Made by a program: the position numbers and the translations under genes
Shown here: positions 57,993-64,000 of the stretch, piece by piece
Layout: every line of letters begins with the position of its first letter
How positions within the stretch are numbered: the stretch's first letter is position 1
Notes under the pieces: generated by a model
Databases searched by the model: none
What the model was told of the DNA's origin: nothing
Seen by the model: the letters and a program-made list of their open reading frames with translations, nothing else
Assembly: GCA_938014215.1 (NCBI GenBank)
Contig: CALLRW010000023.1
Location: 1 to 64,000, forward strand
Direction of reading: 5' to 3'
Length of the DNA stretch: 64,000 nt
Origin: an uncultured Alistipes sp.
Lineage (GTDB): Bacteria; Bacteroidota; Bacteroidia; Bacteroidales; Rikenellaceae

Positions 57993-58129
57993 ATTTTGCG
58001 TTTTAGAATCATTTGCCAGGATAATCTCTCCGGTGGAATCGACCCTCCGAATCGGACGCTCCGGTGGAACAGACCCCGGTCCCTCCTGCGGGAAGGGCCG
58101 GGGCTTGTCATTGGCGGCGGATCGGTGTG

Positions 58130-60760
58130 TCAGCGGCGCCCGCTGACGGCGATCATGTCGCAGAGTGTCGTGTTGTAGTCCTCGGCCGCCAGCAGCTCTT
58201 CGAGCGTCAGGTGCATCCGGTAGCGCCAGTAGTAGCGCGGGATGGCCGGAACGTTGATCCGTTCCCGCGACGGATCCGGCGCCCGCAGCGTCTCGTCCAT
58301 CGACAGCCAGTCCTGCAGCGGAAGGATCGTGAACATCGCCGGCGACGAGAGGTGCATCTCGACAATACGGCGGCAGATCCACGCCTCGCAGTGTTCGGGA
58401 ACAGGCCCCTCGCCGTGGAGCACCTCGCGGTAGAAACGCTCCGTCACGCCGCGGTCCTCCTCCCACCAGGCCCGCAGCGGATTCATGTCGTGGGTCGAGG
58501 TGGTGCAGACGCTCAGGTAGGGGTAGCGCCCCGGATCGGCAAAGGATTCGTTCATCGTCTTGGGCATGCGCTGGATCTCGAGCGAGAGGATCTGCAGCAT
58601 CCGCATCGTCTCCGGCACGCAGTCGGGGATCATCCCCAGATCCTCGCCGCAGGCCAGCATGTCGGTGGCCGTCAGCAGCGCCGGCAGTTTGCGAAGGGCC
58701 GATTCGTGCCAGAAGCGGTCGTGACGCCGGTAGAAGAAGTCGTCGTGCAGGCGGTTGAACGACTCTTGCTGCCAGCCGGCCAGCTGCTGGTAGGTGAAGG
58801 TCGACTGGGCGGCAATGCGCGGGTGGTAGTACCCCTTGCGGTAGGGATCCTCGACGAAGAGCACGTCGTCGAGCAGCCGCAGCAGCCCTTCGCGCAGCCG
58901 CACCGTGCGTTCGTCATCGCCCCGGAAGGCCTCGGCCACGCGGCGCTGCGAGGCGTATTCGTTCCGCAGGCGCCCCTGGCGCAGGCAGCGCGTGCGCACC
59001 TCGTTGGCCAGGTCGCCGAACAGCCGGTCGAGGATCCACTCCTCGAGCGGCGGAGTCGTGTAGCGGCCCGTCGAGAGGTCGAATCCGAAGCTGCGCAGCT
59101 CGTCGGCCGAGTAGGGGAGGGCCGGGTTGAAGTGGCCCAGCAGCCCGTGGACCGCATCGACGGGGATCTCCCAGATGCGGAAGAAGCCCAGGATGTGGTC
59201 GATGCGGAAGGCGTCGAAATAGTCCGACATCTTGTGCAGCCGCTGCTGCCACCAGGCGTAGTTGTCACGCGCCATGCGCTCCCAGTCGTAGGTCGGGAAG
59301 CCCCAGTTCTGGCCCAGGGCCGAGAAGGCGTCGGGCGGGGCGCCGGCCTGCGAATCGAGGTGGAAGAGGCGCGGCGTCTGCCAGGCGTCGACACTCGTGC
59401 GGCTTACGCCGATCGGCAGGTCGCCCTTCAGGATCACCCCCTGACTGTGGGCATAGCGGCACACCTCGGTCAGCTGCAGGTGGAGGTGGTACTGCACGTA
59501 GCAGTGGTAGCCGATGTCGCTGCGGTGGCGCAGGCAGTAGGCCTCGATCTTCCGGCGGTCGTAGCGCGCATAGTCGCCCCATTGCCGGAAGTCGGCCGTG
59601 CCGTATTCGTCGCGCAGCGTGCGGTAGGCGGCGTAGGGGAGCAGCCATTCGCGGTTGGCCTCGAGGAAGGCCTTGTAGTCGCGGCGGGCGGCAGTGCGGG
59701 CTCCGTTGCGGGCGAAGGCCGCGCGCAGAAGCCGCTCCTTGGTCTGATTGACCCGTTCGTAATCCACCTCGGGCAGGGCGTTCAGCTCGTCGCGCAGGCG
59801 GCGGTACTCCTCGTCGTCGGGGACCCCCGCCTCGGTCAGTCGCAGAAACTGCGGGTGGAGGGCGAAGATCGAGTTGGCGTTGTAGGGGTAGGAGTCCTCC
59901 CACGTGCCGGTCATCGTCGTGTCGTTGATCGGAAGCACCTGGATCACTCGCTGGCGGGTGGCGGCGGCCCAGTCAACCAGCAGCTTCAGGTCAAGGAATT
60001 CACCCACGCCGAAGCTCTCCTTCGAGCGGAGCGAGAAGACCGGGACGGCTGTTCCGGCACTCCGCCAGCGACGCTCGCCGAAGCGGGGCAGCAGGGTGGC
60101 GTCGAGCAGCTGTTCGCCCGTTGTGCGGGGCTCCTCCCACGTGCGGTTCGAACCCTCCTCCCATTCGATCGGGGTGAGTGTCGTGCGGTTGACGATCAGG
60201 AACTTGTATTCGCACCCCTGGGGCAGGGCGATCCGCAGCCGCCACGTCGGGAAGAGGGCATCGTCGAACGGCACGATGCGCTGCCAGTTGTCGAGTGCCG
60301 CGGCGGCCAGGGCCAGCGTCTCGTCGGGACGCAGACTCGGGGCCACGACCTGCAGCAGCACCTCCTGCTGCGGATCGCCCTGACGGGAGCTCTTCTTCCG
60401 CGTCGGGCGAGGCTCCTCGAGCGGCCCGTTGGCCCGGGCGAAGATTCCCCGCGTGTAAGCCGCCGAGCAGAAGGCCGATTCGGCGGGCATCTCCTGCCAG
60501 CGGTCGCGCAGGCGGAGGGCCTGGTGCGGCGCCAGTTCCGGCAGGAACAACCGGTGGCCGTGCCATTCGGTACGGATGCAGACGCCGTCGCGCTCGACCG
60601 TATAGCGGTAGCTGAGCGGCATGCGCGGGTCGCGGCACTCGGCAACACCCTGCCAGATGCCGTTGCCGAGGTGCTGCATGGTGATTTTCCGCTTCTCGAA
60701 CAGCATCACGAGCTGTTCGCCCCACTGGGTGCGGTATTCGATCTCGAAGTAGAGTTTCAT
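58130..60760 (-). CDS. malQ: 4-alpha-glucanotransferase (GH77) with two N-terminal CBM20 domains
   Basis: An 876-residue amylomaltase of the DPE2-like type. Two CBM20 starch-binding domains (about 1-115; FEIEYRTQWGEQLVMLF, and 128-220; LLQVVAPSLRPDETLALAAA) precede the GH77 barrel (about 235-860), which has the nucleophile FRIDHILGFFRIW (Asp near 521), GEDLGMIP (Glu near 707) and STHDMNPLRAWW (Asp near 758). It transfers maltosyl units between malto-oligosaccharides in the cytoplasm. Its promoter is the minus-strand TAATTTTG at 60802-60809, divergent from the aldolase gene. Confidence 0.95.
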   Translation of the reverse strand: MKLYFEIEYRTQWGEQLVMLFEKRKITMQHLGNGIWQGVAECRDPRMPLSYRYTVERDGVCIRTEWHGHRLFLPELAPHQALRLRDRWQEMPAESAFCSAAYTRGIFARANGPLEEPRPTRKKSSRQGDPQQEVLLQVVAPSLRPDETLALAAAALDNWQRIVPFDDALFPTWRLRIALPQGCEYKFLIVNRTTLTPIEWEEGSNRTWEEPRTTGEQLLDATLLPRFGERRWRSAGTAVPVFSLRSKESFGVGEFLDLKLLVDWAAATRQRVIQVLPINDTTMTGTWEDSYPYNANSIFALHPQFLRLTEAGVPDDEEYRRLRDELNALPEVDYERVNQTKERLLRAAFARNGARTAARRDYKAFLEANREWLLPYAAYRTLRDEYGTADFRQWGDYARYDRRKIEAYCLRHRSDIGYHCYVQYHLHLQLTEVCRYAHSQGVILKGDLPIGVSRTSVDAWQTPRLFHLDSQAGAPPDAFSALGQNWGFPTYDWERMARDNYAWWQQRLHKMSDYFDAFRIDHILGFFRIWEIPVDAVHGLLGHFNPALPYSADELRSFGFDLSTGRYTTPPLEEWILDRLFGDLANEVRTRCLRQGRLRNEYASQRRVAEAFRGDDERTVRLREGLLRLLDDVLFVEDPYRKGYYHPRIAAQSTFTYQQLAGWQQESFNRLHDDFFYRRHDRFWHESALRKLPALLTATDMLACGEDLGMIPDCVPETMRMLQILSLEIQRMPKTMNESFADPGRYPYLSVCTTSTHDMNPLRAWWEEDRGVTERFYREVLHGEGPVPEHCEAWICRRIVEMHLSSPAMFTILPLQDWLSMDETLRAPDPSRERINVPAIPRYYWRYRMHLTLEELLAAEDYNTTLCDMIAVSGRR

Positions 60761-60801
60761 GATGGTGTATGGATCGATGATAGCTTTGGATTCAGTACTT
60801 A

Positions 60802-60809
60802 CAAAATTA
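60802..60809 (-). promoter_or_regulatory. Promoter -7 box TAATTTTG for malQ
   Basis: An exact TAnnTTTG match on the minus strand, 41 bp before the malQ ATG. Confidence 0.6.
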
Positions 60810-60883
60810 AAACTTTTACACGCATTTCATGCGTCCGTGCGGGTTTTTTTCGGCAAAGTGGTGCAAGGTTGTCGGAAAATGCG

Positions 60884-60891
60884 TACCTTTA
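60884..60891 (+). promoter_or_regulatory. Promoter-like TACCTTTA for the aldolase gene
   Basis: One base from TAnnTTTG, 30 bp before the ATG at 60922. Confidence 0.45.
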
Positions 60892-60921
60892 TTCTACCGA
60901 CCAAACCAAAACCACGAACCT

Positions 60922-61581
60922 ATGAAATTCTTTATCGACACGGCGAATCTCGATCAGATTCGCGAAGCCAACAAACTGGGTGTCCTCGACGGCGTTACGA
61001 CCAACCCGTCGCTCATGGCCAAGGAGAACATCCGCGGCCAGGAGGCCTGCAACCGCCACTATGTGGAGATCTGCCGCATTGTCGGCGGGGATGTCAGCGC
61101 CGAGGTTATCGCCACCGACTTCGAGGGCATGGTGCGCGAAGGCGAGGCTCTGGCTGCGCTCGATCCCCACATCGTCGTGAAGATCCCCTGCACGGCCGAG
61201 GGTATCCGCACCGTGACCTACTTCTCGGCCCGCGGCATCCGCACGAACTGCACGCTGGTCTTCTCCGTCGGGCAGGCCCTGCTGGCCGCCAAGGCCGGAG
61301 CCACCTATGTCTCGCCCTTCGTCGGACGGTTAGACGACATCTCGGAGGACGGCGTTGAGCTCGTGGCCCACATCGTGCGCGTCTACCGCACCTACGGGTT
61401 CAAGACCCAGGTGCTGGCCGCCTCGATCCGCCACACGCACCACATCATCCAGTGCATGGATGCCGGTGCCGACGTGGTGACCTGCCCGCTGTCGGCCATC
61501 CTTGGCCTGCTGAAGCATCCGCTCACGGAGAGTGGCCTGAAGCAGTTCCTGGCCGACCATGCCCGTGTCAATCAGGGCTGA
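60922..61581 (+). CDS. fsa: Fructose-6-phosphate aldolase / small transaldolase (TalC/MipB family)
   Basis: A 219-residue aldolase of the short transaldolase family: MKFFIDTANLDQIREA start, DGVTTNPSL, the Schiff-base Lys87 in VVKIPCT, TYFSARGIRTNCTLVFS in outline, SPFVGRLDD and AASIRHTHHI. It acts on sedoheptulose-7-P/fructose-6-P in the pentose-phosphate pathway or as a fructose-6-phosphate aldolase; sequence alone does not separate these. I start at 60922, the Met giving the family N-terminus. It is divergent from malQ and ends at a terminator shared with the convergent GH97 gene. Confidence 0.92.
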   Translation: MKFFIDTANLDQIREANKLGVLDGVTTNPSLMAKENIRGQEACNRHYVEICRIVGGDVSAEVIATDFEGMVREGEALAALDPHIVVKIPCTAEGIRTVTYFSARGIRTNCTLVFSVGQALLAAKAGATYVSPFVGRLDDISEDGVELVAHIVRVYRTYGFKTQVLAASIRHTHHIIQCMDAGADVVTCPLSAILGLLKHPLTESGLKQFLADHARVNQG

Positions 61582-61611
61582 TTTCCAACCTGTCCTCCCG
61601 GCTGAAAAGAG

Positions 61612-61645
61612 GGCGGCGACTCCGGACGGAGCCGCCGCCGGTCTT
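61612..61645. terminator. Terminator between the aldolase and GH97 genes
   Basis: GGCGGCGACTCC pairs with GGAGCCGCCGCC around GGAC (one mismatch), followed by GGTCTTT. Confidence 0.7.
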
Positions 61646-61712
61646 TCTCCGGGTTTTGTCAGGGAACGGTTTGAACCGTCCGGTGTGGAGTTGTAGCCGG
61701 TTTGCGGGCCGG

Positions 61713-63905
61713 TCAGTTCAGCTGCCGGAACGAGATGGCAAAGCCGCCGCCGGCCGCCAGCTGCATCTTCAGCACGTCGGATGCCTGGACCTTGCGGCGG
61801 GTGATGCGGTAGGCTTCGGGGTTGGTCGCGTAGTCGGCATCCGGCGCATCGGCGTAGATCGTGGCTTCGTAGCGTTTGCCCTTCTCGAGGAAGTGCAGCG
61901 GCACCTCGAGCGTACGGCTGTTCTCGTCCGTGACCCCGCCGACGAACCACTGTCCCGACTCCTTGGCCTGGCGCGCTACCACGATGTAGTCGCCCGGCTC
62001 GGCCAGCAGGTACTCGCTCCGGCGCCAGTCAACGGCCACATCCTTGATGAACTGGAAGGCATCCATGTACTGCTCGTAGTGTTCGGGCAGGTCGGCGGCC
62101 ATCTGCAGCGGCGAGTACATCGTCACGTAGAGCGCCAGCTGGTTGGCAATGGTCGCATTGACGTGCGAGTGGTTGCCCGGGGCGAAGCTCGAGATGTCCA
62201 TCACGAAGATGCCCGGCGTGTAGTCCATCGGACCGCCGTTCAGACGCGTGAACGGGAGAATGGTCACGTGGTGGGGTTTCGTCCCGCCGAAGGCCTGGTA
62301 CTCGGTGCCGCGCGCCGACTCGTTGCCGATCAGGTTGGGGTAGGTGCGGCACAGTCCGGTCGGGCGCACCGCCTCGTGGGCATTGACCATGATGTGGTGG
62401 CGGGCCGCCTGCTTGACGGCGTAGAGGTAGTGGTTCACCATCCACTGTCCGTAGTGGTACTCGCCGCGCGGGAGAATGTCACCCACGTAGCCGCTCTTGA
62501 CGGCATTGTAGCCGTAGCGGTCCATCAGCCGGTAGGCCTCCTCCATGTGGCGTTCGTAGTTGCGCACCGACGACGAAGTCTCGTGGTGCATCATCAGACG
62601 GACGCCCTTTTTGTGGGCGTAGTCGTTCAGCGCCGCGATGTCGAAGTCGGGGTAGGGCGTCACGAAGTCAAAGACGTAGTCCTTGCTGCAGTTCGACCAG
62701 TCCTCCCAGCCGATGTTCCACCCCTCGACCAGCACCTGGTCGAAACCGTTCGCGGCGGCAAAGTCGATGTAGCGGCGGACCTTCGCGTTGTTGGCCGAGT
62801 GTCTGCCGTTGGGTTTGCTCGTGAGGTAGTCGGTCTGGCCGAGTTTGACCGAGGTGTGGTCGTCGGTGTAGGCCCAGCTTCCCTTGCCGGTGATCATCTC
62901 CCACCACACGCCGATGTACTTCACCGGCTTGATCCACGATACGTCGTCATAGGCGCACGGATCGTTCAGGTTGAGGATCAGACGCGAGGCCAGCAGATCC
63001 GTGGCGCGGTCCGAAACCTGGATCGTCCGCCACGGCGTATGGCACGGCGTCTGCATGTGGCCCTTCCACCCCTGGGCATCGGGCGTAAGATGCGACAGGA
63101 AGGTGCGCGTCGCGGGGTTGTAGTCCAGGTGCATGCAGGCGTAGTCGACCAGGGCCGCCTCGTGGATGTTGATGTAGAGCCCCTCGTCGGTCTTCATCTG
63201 CAGGGAGGTCTGCACGCCGGTCATCGAGAAGGGGGTCTGCGACGAGTTCCCGCAGATGGCCGACTGCATCCGCTGCGGAATCTCGCTCAGACGCGATTCG
63301 ACGTATTCATACTCCTGCGTGTCGTAGTCGCCCGGGATCCACCATGCCGTGTGGTCGCCCGTCATGGCGAAGCCCGTGAGCTCCTCCTTGATGACAAAGT
63401 AGGTCAGGTTTTTCTGTTCGGGAAACTCGTAGCGGAAGCCCAGTCCGTCGTCGAAGAGGCGGAAGCGGATGCTCATCCGTTTGTCCGAGGCCTCCCGGAA
63501 CAGGTCGACCTTCAGTTCGTTGTAGTGGCAGCGGATCTCGGACTCCTCTCCCCAGACCGGATTCCACGTCGTGTCGCACGTGTCGCGTTCGACGTTTTCG
63601 ATCGTAAACCCGTCGTGGAGCGATTCCGCGGGGTGTTCGTCCACCTTGGAGATCGTCTCCTGACCGAAGACAAGCCGCGTAGCCTTGATGTCTCCGCGCA
63701 GTTCGAAGCCCAGCGGGCTGGGCAGGATGACCGCCCGGTTCTTGTAGCTGAGCGCATACTGCGGGGTGCCGTCGGCCGCGAGGCTGAAGGTCATGCGCAG
63801 ATTGCCGTCGGGCGATTCGAGCACCTGTTCCGTGGCCGAGGTCGTTTGCCACGCCATGGTTCCTGCCGCAAGTGCAACGGCAGCCATCATTCTCAATCTA
63901 TTCAT
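61713..63905 (-). CDS. GH97 alpha-glucosidase, SusB-like (inverting type)
   Basis: A 730-residue enzyme with a signal peptide (about 1-24), an N-terminal beta-super-sandwich (about 28-280), a barrel (about 300-620) and a C-terminal beta domain. Glu residues in MMHHETSS (near 442), VNAHEAVRP (near 510) and ARGTEYQAF (near 534) agree with the base and acid glutamates of Bacteroides SusB (439, 508, 532), so it should be the inverting, calcium-dependent type acting on alpha-glucosides in the periplasm. The ATG overlaps the stop of the upstream GH13 gene by 8 bases. Confidence 0.94.
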   Translation of the reverse strand: MNRLRMMAAVALAAGTMAWQTTSATEQVLESPDGNLRMTFSLAADGTPQYALSYKNRAVILPSPLGFELRGDIKATRLVFGQETISKVDEHPAESLHDGFTIENVERDTCDTTWNPVWGEESEIRCHYNELKVDLFREASDKRMSIRFRLFDDGLGFRYEFPEQKNLTYFVIKEELTGFAMTGDHTAWWIPGDYDTQEYEYVESRLSEIPQRMQSAICGNSSQTPFSMTGVQTSLQMKTDEGLYINIHEAALVDYACMHLDYNPATRTFLSHLTPDAQGWKGHMQTPCHTPWRTIQVSDRATDLLASRLILNLNDPCAYDDVSWIKPVKYIGVWWEMITGKGSWAYTDDHTSVKLGQTDYLTSKPNGRHSANNAKVRRYIDFAAANGFDQVLVEGWNIGWEDWSNCSKDYVFDFVTPYPDFDIAALNDYAHKKGVRLMMHHETSSSVRNYERHMEEAYRLMDRYGYNAVKSGYVGDILPRGEYHYGQWMVNHYLYAVKQAARHHIMVNAHEAVRPTGLCRTYPNLIGNESARGTEYQAFGGTKPHHVTILPFTRLNGGPMDYTPGIFVMDISSFAPGNHSHVNATIANQLALYVTMYSPLQMAADLPEHYEQYMDAFQFIKDVAVDWRRSEYLLAEPGDYIVVARQAKESGQWFVGGVTDENSRTLEVPLHFLEKGKRYEATIYADAPDADYATNPEAYRITRRKVQASDVLKMQLAAGGGFAISFRQLN

Positions 63906-64000
63906 TTTCGGAGGTTTGGGTTCGTTTGAATTCGACGACGAGCGCCTGGCGCGGGCCGACCGTCGTCGACGCATCGGGCATCAGCGCCTCGCCCGTCAGG
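63898..64000 (-). CDS. GH13 alpha-amylase-family enzyme, C-terminal end only
   Basis: About 33 codons of a gene running in from the right, ending TAG at 63898-63900. From 63923 to the window edge the DNA is identical to 56137-56214 except for one base, so this is a second copy of, or a gene converted by, the GH13 gene at 56133. Identity stops inside the last Arg codon; this copy then reads seven further codons (TQTSENE) before its stop. It overlaps the GH97 start and is presumably in the same operon. Confidence 0.75.
   Translation of the reverse strand, partial: LTGEALMPDASTTVGPRQALVVEFKRTQTSENE

Noticed and set aside
58017..58129. Extra minus-strand coding sequence upstream of the GH13 start
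   Set aside because: The frame is open but does not resemble the GH13 N-terminal domain; the hairpin-forming direct repeats CTCCGGTGGAA there look intergenic.

Overview
The window reads as a GC-rich Bacteroidales chromosome, most like Alistipes/Rikenellaceae. This is inferred from SusC/SusD pairs, an ECF sigma/FecR pair, BACON and DUF3575/DUF3868 proteins, GH97 and CBM20-GH77 starch enzymes, an archaeal-type ProS, and many promoters of the Bacteroidetes form TTTG-N19/20-TAnnTTTG. No database was searched; family names come from recognised motifs and gene order.

Layout. (1) 1-11.9 kb is an accessory island ending at a tRNA-Ser(CGA) with a tyrosine integrase beside it. It carries a sugar O-acetyltransferase, 1.5 kb of repeat-rich non-coding DNA, two small HTH proteins, an Mpi-type serine recombinase whose catalytic serine reads as arginine, a possible invertible promoter, a three-gene DUF2589 operon, a leucine-rich-repeat lipoprotein, an AbiE-type toxin-antitoxin pair and a RhuM-like protein. 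(2) 12-17 kb is core-like: an aromatic/glycine-rich lipoprotein, an FadL-like porin and proS. (3) 17.4-29.8 kb is a polysaccharide-utilisation-type locus: ECF sigma, FecR, STN-containing SusC, SusD, an endonuclease/exonuclease/phosphatase lipoprotein, a BACON lipoprotein and a GH3 enzyme. (4) 30-36 kb holds a CDF metal exporter, an ECF-type sigma factor with a 50-residue ORF behind it, and a DUF3575 / DUF3868 / OmpA-TPR lipoprotein trio. (5) 36.4-56 kb holds an HdeD-like membrane protein, a second SusC/SusD pair, a histidine kinase plus NtrC-type sigma-54 activator, and a TolC / HlyD / three FtsX permeases / ABC ATPase efflux operon. (6) 56-64 kb is a maltodextrin cluster: GH13, CBM20-GH77 (malQ), fructose-6-phosphate aldolase, GH97 and the end of a second GH13.

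The strongest candidate for an undescribed system is region 5. The efflux operon has a near-consensus -24/-12 (sigma-54) element with a TGT-N11-ACA dyad about 90 bp upstream. The divergent hdeD-like/susC intergenic region holds two more 17-bp TGT-N11-ACA dyads, 22 bp apart, about 95-120 bp from a near-perfect sigma-54 element for the hdeD-like gene and a weaker one for susC. The only sigma-54 activator in the window lies between these units, so it may control a four-unit envelope/efflux regulon. The second candidate is the 4.2-6.2 kb module: an 11-bp inverted repeat resembling Mpi sites encloses a 102-bp segment with a promoter facing the recombinase; inversion would point it at the DUF2589 operon, but the recombinase looks catalytically dead, so the switch may be locked.
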